64,000 nt of DNA from JANLTP01 sp031363055 (GCA_031363055.1 JANLTP010000165.1:1-64000), one strand, 5' to 3'; shown: positions 52,944 to 62,377, counted from the stretch's first letter. Numbers and translations: made by a program. The notes: generated by a model from the sequence alone, not told the origin.

Positions 52944-53567
52944 TTACTGCGGCGTCAGGCCGGCCGCCTTGACGAGTTCAGCGTGCAGTTTGATGTCTCT
53001 CGCGATCAGCCGCTGGACGTCCTCAGGCGCGCTGGTGGAAACCTCGATGCCCGTCTCGGCCAACTTGGCCTTGACTTCGGCATCGAAGGCCAGTCGAACA
53101 GCGCGATTGAGCTGGTCGATGAGTGGACGCGGCATTTTGGCCGGGGCCAGCAGCGCCATCCAGGCCGACAGGTTCAGGTCGACGATGCCACTTTCTGCCA
53201 TCGTCGGTACCTGTGGAAATACCGGCGAACGCTGTGGACTCATCACGCCCAGCGCATGCAGCTTGCCCGACTGAACATGGGGTACTGCCTCTGGCATCAC
53301 GGCGAACATCGCGTCTACTGTGCCGCTGATGGCGTCGTTGATCGCCAAAGCCCCGCCTCGGTACGGAACATGCAAGAGACGCGCTTGTGTGCGCGACTCG
53401 AACATGACCAATGTGCGTGCAATCAGGTCGACACTGCCGCCTACCGGCAGGGCGACGATGATTTTGACTGGCTTATCGGGATATTTGCCTTGTGCCTGTG
53501 CCTGCCTGACGAAAGCCGACGCCGCGAGTGCGCCCGTAAACAGCATTGAAGTGCGGCGAGTAATCAT
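52944..53567 (-). pseudogene. Bug solute-binding protein with a large in-frame internal deletion
   Basis: The frame encodes 207 residues against about 320 for Bug proteins. The signal peptide and first strand (YPDKPVKIIVALPVGGSVDLIART) are directly joined to the second-half sequence SRTQARLLHVPYRGGALAIND. About 110 residues are missing, including the ENRPGAGG and PDGY motifs. The C-terminal half is normal (VPTMAESG, LLAPAKMPRPLIDQLN). Frame is preserved but ligand binding should be lost. ATG 53567 follows a weak ribosome-binding sequence. It sits directly behind a VOC protein gene. Confidence 0.82.
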
Positions 53568-53580
53568 CGGTGAGGTCCTA

Positions 53581-54060
53581 TTAACCACGTCGTGCCGCTT
53601 CGATCGTCGCGATGTCGATCTTGGTCATCTGCATCATCGCCTCGAAGGCGCGTTTCGCCGCAGCACGATCAGGGTCGGTGTAGGCAGCCGTCAGGGCTCG
53701 CGGCGTGATTTGCCATGACAGTCCCCACTTGTCTTTGCACCATCCGCACGCGCTCGGCTCACCGCCGTTGTTGATGATTGCAACCCACAAGCGATCGGTT
53801 TCGGCTTGGTCGTCGGTCGCAACCTGAAACGAGAAAGCCATGTTGTGCGAGATACCCGGGCCGCCGTTCATTCCCAAGCACGGGATGCCCAGCACCGTGA
53901 ACTCCACGGTCAGTACATCGCCTTGCTTGCCAGCGGGATAGTCGCCGGGCGCGCGGTGAATTGCGCCAACCGCACTGTCCGGGAACGTCGCAGCGTAGAA
54001 GCGCGCGGCATCCAGAGCGGCGCCGTCGTACCAGAGGCAAATCGTGTTCTTGCTGATCAT
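53581..54060 (-). CDS. VOC-superfamily protein (PhnB/3-dmu-9-like)
   Basis: A 159-residue VOC-fold protein of the PhnB type. ICLWYDGAALDAARFYAATFPDS and QITPRALTAAYTDPDRAAAKRAFEAMMQM are typical of this group, as is CGWCKDKWGLSW near residue 105-116. These proteins are cytoplasmic with unknown substrates. ATG 54060 follows ggagaat. The stop lies 13 bases before the truncated Bug gene start; both are on the minus strand. No lesion is seen. Confidence 0.92.
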   Translation of the reverse strand: MISKNTICLWYDGAALDAARFYAATFPDSAVGAIHRAPGDYPAGKQGDVLTVEFTVLGIPCLGMNGGPGISHNMAFSFQVATDDQAETDRLWVAIINNGGEPSACGWCKDKWGLSWQITPRALTAAYTDPDRAAAKRAFEAMMQMTKIDIATIEAARRG

Positions 54061-54150
54061 CGCAATTCTCCAATCGAGGGCTGGTCTGTGAAATGATAGC
54101 AAGTCAGAGAACTCAACGCTCGGCAAGCAATGAAGAAGCCGCTGCTTGAC

Positions 54151-55053
54151 TCAGTTCGCCTGACCTCGGCGATGCTCGCGATGGAGCATGAGCAACCCAG
54201 CGATGATCAAGAGGGCGATACCGGACCAGGCAAGCGTGTTCGGAATATAACCCCAGACCAGATAGCCGAGGATCAAGGCCCCCAGCAGACCTGCATATCG
54301 AAACGGCGCGACGACCGAGAATTCACCTTGCCGACTGGCCTGAATGATGAAGTAGTAACCGGCGGCCAGAAACCCGGCAGCCAGGGCCAGCAGGCCGAGT
54401 TGTCGGCCGTCAAAAGGCTGCCAGCCCTGAAAAATCACCACCAGGGCCGCCAGACCGGTTACTGAAATTGCGGTACTCAGGGTTATGACAATGGCATTGA
54501 CCTCACCGGGAATCTTGCGCGTCAGCAGATCGCGCCCGGCGTACATGACGGTGCTGGCCAGGCTGAGCAGCGCGAATGCGTTGAAATCATTGGCGCGTGG
54601 CTGAATGACCAGCAGCACACCGAGAAATCCGATCGCGATCACCAGCCAGCGTCGACTATCGACCCGCTCCTTGAAGAAGATCATCGCGAGGATCGCTATG
54701 AACAACGGTGCCGACAAATTGATGGCGGTCGCGTTCGGCAGCGGAATGTTGAATAACGCATACAAATAAAACAGCGCCGCAATGGCTTCCAGCGCGGCGC
54801 GCAACATGACCCAGCGATCCGTCAGGTCGGCGAGTTTGACGTTGACGCCGAGCGAGCGCGCAACCAGCAGAATCAAGGCACACGCCATGATGCCGCGAAT
54901 CACGATCAGTTGCCCGGCCGGCAGGGACTCGCTGACATACTTGACGATGGCGTCGTTGAAAATAAAGCTGACCATGGCCAGCGTCATGAAGCGTATGCCG
55001 CGACGGTTGTCGCGGGTTAACGCATCCATCGGCAATCGATCTTGCAAGCTCAT
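54151..55053 (-). CDS. DMT/EamA-family transporter
   Basis: A 300-residue membrane transporter with ten predicted helices in two EamA repeats. GIRFMTLAMVSFIFNDAIVKYVSE starts the first repeat, and TVMYAGRDLLTRKIP lies at the junction to the second. It would export or import a small metabolite with unknown specificity. ATG 55053 is used. The C-terminus is basic. It stands alone; the neighbouring VOC gene, also on the minus strand, is about 90 bases further on. Confidence 0.93.
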   Translation of the reverse strand: MSLQDRLPMDALTRDNRRGIRFMTLAMVSFIFNDAIVKYVSESLPAGQLIVIRGIMACALILLVARSLGVNVKLADLTDRWVMLRAALEAIAALFYLYALFNIPLPNATAINLSAPLFIAILAMIFFKERVDSRRWLVIAIGFLGVLLVIQPRANDFNAFALLSLASTVMYAGRDLLTRKIPGEVNAIVITLSTAISVTGLAALVVIFQGWQPFDGRQLGLLALAAGFLAAGYYFIIQASRQGEFSVVAPFRYAGLLGALILGYLVWGYIPNTLAWSGIALLIIAGLLMLHREHRRGQAN

Positions 55054-55243
55054 ATCGTCGACTCTTTAGTGAAACCCACTTAAAACGCCAAGCGCACAGC
55101 GAAAGCGCCCGTCGACCCCGCGATAAATAGTAAGATTTTTGGACGTTTGCGCCTGGAATCAAGATTACAAAACGGTAAGCCAGCGTTCAAGCATTGCGAT
55201 CGACGCTTTCGAGCCAGCCGTTACCTTCCCACATTCCAAATGT

Positions 55244-55286
55244 CCCCAGCGCATGAGTCTCTCACGCGCTGGGGTGTGCTGTTTTT
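55244..55286 (+). terminator. Stem-loop plus T run, terminator-like
   Basis: ccccagcgc (55244-55252) and gcgctgggg (55266-55274) pair exactly around a 13-base loop, and a T run (gttttt) follows at 55281. It looks like a factor-independent terminator on the plus strand, but no gene ends there. It may be left over from the element that carried the TraG fragment. The spacer 55054-55292 has no gene. Confidence 0.55.
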
Positions 55287-55329
55287 GTCTGCTTGCGCAG
55301 AATTCGCTTCAAAAAAACCACGGGCCCGG

Positions 55330-56306
55330 CATTCTGCAACACACTGACCCATCCGGGTCAACTCATCGTCTTGGAATGCAAGGGCGATGTCATGGACGCG
55401 ACCCTGGACCGCCGCCGGCAAATGGGCCAGCAAGTCCATGTGCTCGACTTTCGGGGCGAACATCTCGATCCAGGCTGCTTCAATCCGATTGATGCCGTCA
55501 AAATGTCGGGCGGTGGCAATAGTGTCATTGCGCGATCCATGGCAGCAACGGTAGTCAGCCGGCGCGGCGATGCGCGGGAACCGTTTTGGGAAAATCAAGC
55601 TGAGAACCTGTTGGCAGGGATGTTGACCTTCGCACTTGATTCGGAGCCACCGCAGCATCAAAATTTCAGTTACTTGTTTGACACGCTGAACTCGGATGAT
55701 CTCGTCTGCGACCTCGCGGTAAAGCTTGATGCTCGGGGCAAGTCCATGCACCGCAGTGCCCATGCCGCATTTGCCAATTACATTCAACTGCCGGAACGTG
55801 ATACCCGGCCTTCGGTGCTCGCATCAACCCAACAGTACCTGATGTTGTGGGAGAGCGAACTGATCCGCGGGCTGACGGAGAACACGTCGTTTGATCTGCA
55901 AGCTTTGGTCAATGGCGAGCCAATGACCATTTACATCGTGGTGCCGCCCATTCTTAACCCCGACAGGCTCCTAATGCTGCGTCTTTGGCTCACCGGTCTG
56001 TTATCGGCGCTGATAACACGCCGCAAAAAACTCGAACATCGCACCTTGTTGATGTGTGACGAACTGGGAGCGCTGGGCTACGTCGAGGCGTTTGTGACGA
56101 CGAGCACATTGCTGCGTTCGTTTGATACCCAACTCTGGTCGTTCTGGCAGAACCCGGCGCAACTGGAGATCTACAAACATCATCGCCGGACGATTAAGGA
56201 CAACGCCGGTGTGATCCAGGTGCTCGGCGTGCGCAACTACCTCGCTGCGCAAGAGTTTGCGACCCTGTTCGGTGGCATCAGCGCCGAGCCCCCAATCTAT
56301 TGCTGA
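55330..56306 (+). pseudogene. VirD4/TraG coupling-protein fragment
   Basis: Residues after about 55330 match the central part of type IV coupling proteins: THPGQLIVLECKGDVMDATL (strand after the ATP-binding core), VLDFRG and CFNPIDAV, and TLLMCDELGALGYVEAF as Walker B-like DE. Walker A and the N-terminal membrane helices are absent. The C-terminal arm after GVRNYLAAQEFATLFGG is also lost. No relaxase or other secretion gene is near, so it is a relic of a conjugative element. It overlaps the end of the convergent DUF2242 gene by ten bases. Confidence 0.75.
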
Positions 56307-56881
56307 TCTGGAACACTGCCCAGGTAATGCTGGATCAACTCGAAGAAGCGATCGTAAAAATTTTCCGACACAATGGTCTCGCCACCAATGCGCACCAGCG
56401 CCTCGTCGGAAGACCCGAGCGGTATTGAGAATGAACCCAGCGCACTGACACCAACACTGGCGTTGGTGGACGACTTCTTCAGAATGTAATGACCCTGAAA
56501 TGCGTTGGCAAACAGCAGTGCGCGATCGCCCGTCGTGTTCACTGGCGTGCAGACCACGCTGAACTCGATCTCGGTGTACGCCGCATCCTTGGGCTGGAAC
56601 CGCTTGGTCGCGTTGATCTGGTCCGCCTTGGAATCCTTGGTCACGTAGCCCTGGCTGAGCAGCGCCCTCCGAGCCGCCTCGCAGGTGGCCCTGACCGATG
56701 CGAGGTAGTCGCGCGAGAAGGAGCTTTGCTTGGAAAACGCTTCATCTTTGTATACCGCTGGCGGGCGCGGCGTCACCGAGTTGCAGCCGAATAGAACGCA
56801 CAACATCAGGAGTGCCGCCAGAACGAAGCAGACTCTGTCGATTGCCGGAAGCCATCCGACCGTTACTACGGAAACACTCAT
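56297..56881 (-). CDS. DUF2242 lipoprotein
   Basis: A 194-residue lipoprotein of the DUF2242 type. A signal peptide ends in the lipobox CVLFGC. The mature part has two strands-and-helix blocks: KQSSFSRDYLASVRATCEAARRALLSQGY and YTEIEFSVVCTPVNTTGD. Its role is unknown, but it is expected in the outer membrane. ATG 56881 gives the typical signal peptide, and an earlier frame extension is ignored. The gene looks intact. Confidence 0.88.
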   Translation of the reverse strand: MSVSVVTVGWLPAIDRVCFVLAALLMLCVLFGCNSVTPRPPAVYKDEAFSKQSSFSRDYLASVRATCEAARRALLSQGYVTKDSKADQINATKRFQPKDAAYTEIEFSVVCTPVNTTGDRALLFANAFQGHYILKKSSTNASVGVSALGSFSIPLGSSDEALVRIGGETIVSENFYDRFFELIQHYLGSVPDQQ

Positions 56882-57042
56882 ATCAATGATTATGTCACCC
56901 CGGTGGCCGTTGGCCCAATGGCGTTGCCTGGCCGGTCGAGCAGGAGGCGTCGGCGGTTGCTCTCGTCGATGGGTTGGCTGATGACTAAGTTTATTGACGG
57001 TTGGAGTTAATTTAGTACATGATTTACCCAATAACTCAAACA

Positions 57043-57052
57043 AAAGTACTTT
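57043..57052. promoter_or_regulatory. 10-bp palindrome directly before the antitoxin ATG
   Basis: aaagtacttt is a perfect palindrome ending at the base before ATG 57053. It may be the operator of the Phd-VapC pair, with a related gtac core at 57015-57018. No Shine-Dalgarno sequence fits between it and the ATG. Confidence 0.4.
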
Positions 57053-57316
57053 ATGAAGGTCTCAACTCAAGAATTAAAGGCTAATTTAGCAAAGTATGTC
57101 AGCCAAGCGCAATCCGGCGAACTCATTGAATTGACCTCGCATCGACGCGTGGTCGCGCACTTGACCGGGGTTCCTTCAACCAGCGATCCGGCGATATCCC
57201 GCCTGCTCGCGGCGGGCGCGGCAAGCTGGAACGGCGGAAAGCCGAAGGGCGCAAAGCTGCGGATTCGAAGCGGCGGCAAATCACTTTCTGAGATGGTTAT
57301 CGAGGATCGCGGGTGA
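57053..57316 (+). CDS. Phd/YefM-family antitoxin
   Basis: An 87-residue antitoxin with the Phd fold. MKVSTQELKANLAKYVSQAQSGE is a clear N-terminal DNA-binding domain and ELTSHRRVVAHLTG follows. The C-terminal 35 residues are flexible, basic and end in MVIEDRG, where the toxin binds. It overlaps the toxin GTG start by four bases. A palindrome precedes it. The pair is intact. Confidence 0.93.
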   Translation: MKVSTQELKANLAKYVSQAQSGELIELTSHRRVVAHLTGVPSTSDPAISRLLAAGAASWNGGKPKGAKLRIRSGGKSLSEMVIEDRG

Positions 57317-57735
57317 TTTTGTATTGCGACACTTCAGCGCTGGTCAAGCTCTATGTGCAAGAGTCAGACAGTGAAAAAGTTTCCGGATTGAGCGACGATG
57401 CGCAGGCGGTTGCCGTGTCGCGTATCGCCTGGGCAGAGGCCCATTCAGCGTTCGCGCGACGGGCGCGGGAAGTGAGCGCCGATGCGCCAGCCATGGAACT
57501 TGCGAAGACGGCATTACGGGATGATTGGTCGGCTTTTATGATCGTAGAGGTGACTCAGGATTTGGTCGAGCTTGCCGGAGAATACGCAGATATTTTTGCA
57601 CTTCGTGCGTACGATAGTGTTCAACTCGCCGCCGCATTCGAAGTTGCCCGCATCTCCCAAACGCCGACGCCGTTCGGATCGTTTGATCTGCGTTTGAACA
57701 AGGCGGCAAAAGCACTCGGCTTGGCGATCATTTAG
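57313..57735 (+). CDS. PIN-domain toxin, VapC family
   Basis: A 140-residue PIN-domain ribonuclease toxin. Acidic active-site residues occur in LYCDTSALVKLYVQE, the Glu of AWAEAHSAF, and in LRAYDSVQLAAA and FGSFDLRLNKAA. GTG 57313 overlaps the antitoxin stop, giving coupled translation. It is a complete module next to the elongasome operon. No link to cell-shape genes is implied. Confidence 0.93.
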   Translation: MILYCDTSALVKLYVQESDSEKVSGLSDDAQAVAVSRIAWAEAHSAFARRAREVSADAPAMELAKTALRDDWSAFMIVEVTQDLVELAGEYADIFALRAYDSVQLAAAFEVARISQTPTPFGSFDLRLNKAAKALGLAII

Positions 57736-57818
57736 CAGTTCGCAGCCGATAAGGGAGCGCTACTCTATGAGAATTGCAGTGATGGGTTCATCGCCGACAT
57801 CTTTGCGGCGCACGCGGT

Positions 57819-58925
57819 TTAAGACTGCATCAACTTCCGATTGCGATTGATCGACATCAAAATTCCCGCGCCGACACCCAGGGTCACCATCGCGGTGCCG
57901 CCATACGACATCAACGGCAAAGGCACTCCAACCACCGGCAAAATGCCGGTCACCATGCCCATGTTGACAAACGCGTAGGTAAAGAAAATTAGCGCGATCG
58001 CGCCCGCCAGCAATCGTTGAAAGACCGTGCCGCCCAGGCCGGAGATCACAAAGCCGCGCGAAATGAACGCGAGGTAGAGCAGGATCAGCACACCGGCACC
58101 CATCAGACCAAACTCTTCGGCAAACACCGCGAAGATGAAGTCGGTGGTGCGCTCCGGAATGAACTCGAGATGGGTCTGGGTACCCAGCATGAAGCCCTTG
58201 CCGGTCAGGCCGCCAGAGCCGACTGCGATGGTCGACTGAATGATGTGAAAGCCCTTGCCGAGCGGATCTGAGGTCGGGTCGAGCAACATCAGCACGCGCT
58301 GCTTCTGATAGTCGTGAATTACCGACCACAGCAGCGGCAACGACGCCACCGCAAGCACGACAATTCCGATGATGATTCGCCAGCGCAGTCCCGCCAGAAA
58401 AATGACATAGGCTCCCGCTGCCGTCACCAGAATGGCAGTGCCGAGATCCGGTTGGCGCGCAATCAACAGCGTTGGAATGACCAGCAAGACGGCGGCGAGC
58501 AGAAAATCGAACCATCGGTAGGCGCCCTCGCGCCGTTGAAAATACCAGGCAAGCATCAGCGGCATGGCGATCTTCATGATCTCGGACGGCTGAATGCGGG
58601 TGAAGCCGATATTCAGCCAGCGTCGAGCGCCCTTCGAGACATCGCCAAACACGGCGACTCCGACCAACAACCCGAGACCGATGATAAAGGTCGGCAAGGC
58701 GAGGCGCATCAGCAGGCCCGGATTGATGCAGGCGACCACGAACATGACGATGAAGGCGATGCCCATGTTGCGCACATGCGATTCGAAGCGGCCCGGAAAA
58801 TCATGCGCAGCCGAGTACATGTTGACGGCACTGATGAAGCAGATGAGCGTCAGCACGGTCATCAACGTCGGATCGAACACCAGCAGGAACGATCTCAGCC
58901 GAGCGCGTACGTCAATCGGGCCCAT
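57819..58925 (-). CDS. rodA: Rod shape-determining protein RodA
   Basis: A 368-residue SEDS-family glycosyltransferase that polymerises lipid II glycan in the elongasome, working with PBP2. Ten membrane helices are seen; GFTRIQPSEIMKIAMPLMLAWY and a C-terminal block with FVNMGMVTGILPVVGVPLP are the family signatures. ATG 58925 is preferred to a GTG four codons upstream. It follows mrdA by 17 bases, in the operon mreB-C-D-mrdA-rodA. Confidence 0.95.
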   Translation of the reverse strand: MGPIDVRARLRSFLLVFDPTLMTVLTLICFISAVNMYSAAHDFPGRFESHVRNMGIAFIVMFVVACINPGLLMRLALPTFIIGLGLLVGVAVFGDVSKGARRWLNIGFTRIQPSEIMKIAMPLMLAWYFQRREGAYRWFDFLLAAVLLVIPTLLIARQPDLGTAILVTAAGAYVIFLAGLRWRIIIGIVVLAVASLPLLWSVIHDYQKQRVLMLLDPTSDPLGKGFHIIQSTIAVGSGGLTGKGFMLGTQTHLEFIPERTTDFIFAVFAEEFGLMGAGVLILLYLAFISRGFVISGLGGTVFQRLLAGAIALIFFTYAFVNMGMVTGILPVVGVPLPLMSYGGTAMVTLGVGAGILMSINRNRKLMQS

Positions 58926-58942
58926 GCTAGTGAACACCCATG

Positions 58943-60904
58943 CTATTGGCGCGCCGCTTCTTGCGGCGTGATCGGTTCCGGTGTCATGTTCTCCGGCACG
59001 TCGCGCAGGTCCGGATCGATCGGGCCGTCATCGTATTTGCCCGAGAACGGATCGGACTGATCTTTTGGCAACTTGCCAAGCAGGTAGTAGTCGAACACCT
59101 TGCGGCTGATCGGTGCGGCCGCGGCGGCACCAAAGCCGCCGTTCTCGACTATGACGGCCAGCGCGATTCTGGGTTTGTCGACCGGTGCGAAGGCAACGAA
59201 CAGCGAATGGTCGCGGTATCGCTCGGCGATCTTTTTGGCATCGTACTTTTCATTCTGCTTCATGCCGATCACCTGCGCGGTACCGGTCTTGCCGGCAGCT
59301 ACGTATTCGGCGCCGGCAAAGGCATGCCGGCCGGTGCCGAACTTATTGACATCGACCATCGCCGACTTGACCAATTCCAGATACTCGGGTTTCAGTGGGA
59401 TGATGGTCTTCTCATCGGGCTTGACGATCGTGGTCCGTTCACGGTTCTGCGGGTTCTCGGTGTAGCGAACCAGATGCGGTTTGCGCGCAACGCCGTCGGC
59501 GGCCAAGGTTGCCATGGCGTGCGCCAGTTGCGTCATGGTGAACGAGTTATAGCCCTGACCGATACCGATCGAAGGCGTTTCACCGGGGTACCACTTCTGC
59601 TTGTAGCGCTTGGTCTTCCAGGCCGTTGACGGCAGGATGCCGGTGGTTTCGTTCTCGATGTCAATGCCGGTCAATTGCCCAAAGCCCCAGGGTTTCATGA
59701 AGTCATGCAACTTGTCGACGCCCATCTCATAGGCGGCACCGTAGTAATAGGTGTCCGACGAAACAACGATCGAGCGATGCAAATTGACGCTGCCGTTGCC
59801 GCCCGGTTTGGAGTCACGGAAGCGGTGCCCGCCGAGCATGTAGTAGCCGGGATCGTGAATCGTATAGCCAGCCGTTCGTGTACCGGTTTCAAGTGTCGCC
59901 AGCGCCATGAACGGTTTATAGGTCGAACCCGGCGGGTAGGTACCGCGCAGCGGCCGATTCAGTAGCGGCTTGTCCTCGTTATCGTTGAGCGCCGCCCAGG
60001 CTTGCGGATCGATGCCATCGACAAAGAGGTTCGGATCGAACGTAGGTTTGGAGACAAACGCCAACACCTCACCGGTCGCCGGTTCGATGGCGACCAGCGC
60101 GCCGCGGCGCTCGCCGAACCAGTCCTCGACCAATTTTTGCAGTTTGACGTCGATCGATAACTGCAAGTTTGAACCGGGTTTGGCCGGCTCGCGCGATAGC
60201 GATCGCACGGTTCGGCCGCCCGCCGATACCTCGACTTCTTCGGAGCCGGCCTCGCCATGCAAGATACGTTCGTAAGACAGCTCAAGCCCGACCTTGCCCA
60301 TATGGGTCGAGCCGGCGTATTCGGCTTCCATGTCGGTCTCTTCGAGTTTTCGTTTATCCTCTGGCGACATGCGTCCTATGTAGCCCAGCAGATGCGACGC
60401 GGTCTCACCCAACGGATAGGTACGAAACTGTCGTGCCTTGATCTCGACGCCGGTAAAGCGAAAGCGCGCGACCGCGAGTTTGGCCACTTCTTCATCGTTC
60501 AGGCGACTTTTGAGCGGGATTGATTCGTAATTCTTGGAGTCTTCGACCAGTCGCTTGAAGCGGCGCCGATCGCGGCTGTTGATGTCGACAATCTTGCCCA
60601 GCTCGTCGATGGTGCGATCCAGATTAGTAATCAGGCTCGGCACCAGTTCGAGGGTGTAGGCGGAGATATTGTCGGCCATCAAAATGCCGTTGCGGTCATA
60701 GATCAATCCGCGAGTCGGCGCTACCGGTACCAGTGAAATACGATTGTCTTCGGCCTGCGAGTGAAAATCATCATAGCGATAGACCTGCAGATAGGTGAAT
60801 CGTGCAATCAGCAGGCCGAACAAGGTCAACACAAAGGCCAACGCAAAGCCCAGCCGGATGCGCAGGCGGTGTAATTCCAGTTCAGAGTTGCGAACTTCTA
60901 CCAT
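58943..60904 (-). CDS. mrdA: Penicillin-binding protein 2 (MrdA)
   Basis: A 653-residue class B transpeptidase for cylindrical wall growth. The N-terminal membrane helix is at about 20-37, and the catalytic SxxK is Ser327-Lys330 (GSTYK). SSDTYYY is the second motif and AGKTGTAQV the third. The C-terminus has a Pro/Asp-rich tail of about 40 residues (GKYDDGPIDPDLRD). It starts two bases after mreD in the direction of transcription. All motifs are present. Confidence 0.96.
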   Translation of the reverse strand: MVEVRNSELELHRLRIRLGFALAFVLTLFGLLIARFTYLQVYRYDDFHSQAEDNRISLVPVAPTRGLIYDRNGILMADNISAYTLELVPSLITNLDRTIDELGKIVDINSRDRRRFKRLVEDSKNYESIPLKSRLNDEEVAKLAVARFRFTGVEIKARQFRTYPLGETASHLLGYIGRMSPEDKRKLEETDMEAEYAGSTHMGKVGLELSYERILHGEAGSEEVEVSAGGRTVRSLSREPAKPGSNLQLSIDVKLQKLVEDWFGERRGALVAIEPATGEVLAFVSKPTFDPNLFVDGIDPQAWAALNDNEDKPLLNRPLRGTYPPGSTYKPFMALATLETGTRTAGYTIHDPGYYMLGGHRFRDSKPGGNGSVNLHRSIVVSSDTYYYGAAYEMGVDKLHDFMKPWGFGQLTGIDIENETTGILPSTAWKTKRYKQKWYPGETPSIGIGQGYNSFTMTQLAHAMATLAADGVARKPHLVRYTENPQNRERTTIVKPDEKTIIPLKPEYLELVKSAMVDVNKFGTGRHAFAGAEYVAAGKTGTAQVIGMKQNEKYDAKKIAERYRDHSLFVAFAPVDKPRIALAVIVENGGFGAAAAAPISRKVFDYYLLGKLPKDQSDPFSGKYDDGPIDPDLRDVPENMTPEPITPQEAARQ

Positions 60905-60906
60905 CT

Positions 60907-61422
60907 TCAGATCGGCCGGTTTTCGTCACGTTCAATGGCTCGACGCTGCGGTGCGAGCAGGATCCAGTCGGCGATCGGCCACAACAGGCCAGAGGTCAAC
61001 GCCGGATAAAAAAATGACCAACCGGGCACCGGGGCGCCCAACGCCAGACGTACCAGCAGGATAACCAACCTCGACACCAGGAACAACGGCAGCAAGTGAA
61101 TCATCTGACCACTGGCGCCGAAAAAGGGTACCCGGCGGTGCAGACTGATGGCGCCGTACGACACAATCGAGTAGGCCAGCGCATGCTCGCCGAGCAATGA
61201 GCCGTCGTGCACGTCCATCAGCAGGCCAAACAGAAAGGCGATACCGATGCCGACCTTGCGCGGTTGATGAATATTCCAGAACACCAGCACCAGACCGAGA
61301 AAATCCGGCACCCAGGTAATCCGGCCCCAGGGCAGCAGATTCAATACAAACGCGCTGAGCAAGGTGAATGCAATGAAGGCCCGGTTGGCGGGTAACAGCA
61401 GGTATTCAGGGCGCATTGGCAT
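60907..61422 (-). CDS. mreD: Rod shape-determining protein MreD
   Basis: A 171-residue membrane protein with about five helices. LLPWGRITWVPDFLGLVLVFW and IAFLFGLLMDVHDGSLLGEHAL (the family's most conserved segment) are visible. MreD joins the MreC complex in the inner membrane. The start MPMRPEYLLLP has a second ATG two codons later. It follows mreC by 35 bases. Confidence 0.95.
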   Translation of the reverse strand: MPMRPEYLLLPANRAFIAFTLLSAFVLNLLPWGRITWVPDFLGLVLVFWNIHQPRKVGIGIAFLFGLLMDVHDGSLLGEHALAYSIVSYGAISLHRRVPFFGASGQMIHLLPLFLVSRLVILLVRLALGAPVPGWSFFYPALTSGLLWPIADWILLAPQRRAIERDENRPI

Positions 61423-61457
61423 GGGGCAGCGTCTCTACTGGGTGCGCGGTCTTGCGT

Positions 61458-62345
61458 TTACTTGCGCTTGCGCGATTCAAGCGCTTGTTCGGGCGGCGGT
61501 GGCGCCGGCAGCGCGCTCTTGTCGATCATCAGCACCAGCAAGGCCTTGGTCTGATCGACACCAGCAGTGGGTTCGACCATGACCCGCGAAAAGCCCTGGT
61601 CGCTGCCACGTGTCATCGATTTGACCTTGCCGACCGGCAAACCGGGCGGATATACATTGTCCAGTCCCGAGGTCACCAGCACATCATTGGGTTTGATCTC
61701 GGTGGTCGGCCCCAGATAGCGTAACTCCATCAGGCCCGGGCCGGCGCCAAAGGCCACCGAACGTACGCCGTTGCGTTGCACTTCAACCGGAATCGTTGCG
61801 TTGCGGTCGGTGACCAGCGTCACCTCGGATGAAAACTCGAACGATCGAGTCACCTGGCCAATCAAGCCCTTCGCATCGATGACCGGTTGGCCGGCCAACA
61901 CGCCATTTTGCAAGCCCTTGTCGAGCACCAGTTTGCGGGTGAAGGGGTCGCGAGCGTCGTACAACACTTCGGCAATCACCGAACGCACAGCGCTGCGTTC
62001 ACGGGCGCCGAGCAATTCGCGCAAGCGCGCGTTCTCGCTGGCCATCTGCTCGGCCTGCAACAGCGCCTTGGCGTTGGCCGCTTCGACGCGACGCAACTCC
62101 GAATTCTCGGTGCGCAAACGATTGACCTCGCTGAAATATTCGGCGCCCAGGCTCAGACCGTCGCGTGGCAGCAACAAGGTGCGTTGCAGCGGATATAAGG
62201 CGGTACCCAAGCCCTGGCGCAAGGCGGCCAGCGAGGACATGCGTGAGTCGACGATCAACAGGCCAATCGCCATTAACGAAAAGAAGATCAGTCGGGCGTG
62301 TGCAGACGGACCTTGATTAAAAAACGGTGGTGGGCTGCGATCCAA
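61458..62345 (-). CDS. mreC: Rod shape-determining protein MreC
   Basis: A 295-residue bitopic protein with an N-terminal membrane helix (about 18-34), a coiled coil (NSELRRVEAANAKALLQAEQ) and the periplasmic beta domains. VIAEVLYDARDPFTRKLVLDKG and DVLVTSGLDNVYPPGLPVG are family signatures. It activates PBP2-RodA. The C-terminal tail is Pro-rich and basic (PPPPEQALESRKRK). It follows mreB by 32 bases. Confidence 0.96.
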   Translation of the reverse strand: MDRSPPPFFNQGPSAHARLIFFSLMAIGLLIVDSRMSSLAALRQGLGTALYPLQRTLLLPRDGLSLGAEYFSEVNRLRTENSELRRVEAANAKALLQAEQMASENARLRELLGARERSAVRSVIAEVLYDARDPFTRKLVLDKGLQNGVLAGQPVIDAKGLIGQVTRSFEFSSEVTLVTDRNATIPVEVQRNGVRSVAFGAGPGLMELRYLGPTTEIKPNDVLVTSGLDNVYPPGLPVGKVKSMTRGSDQGFSRVMVEPTAGVDQTKALLVLMIDKSALPAPPPPEQALESRKRK

Positions 62346-62377
62346 AACAACGAGTCTTCCAAGGGTGTGCCAGAGGT

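Noticed and set aside
57768..57818. A short MRIAVMGSS frame after the second toxin gene
   Set aside because: It is about 25 codons with no support beyond a purine-rich leader and runs towards the end of rodA on the other strand.
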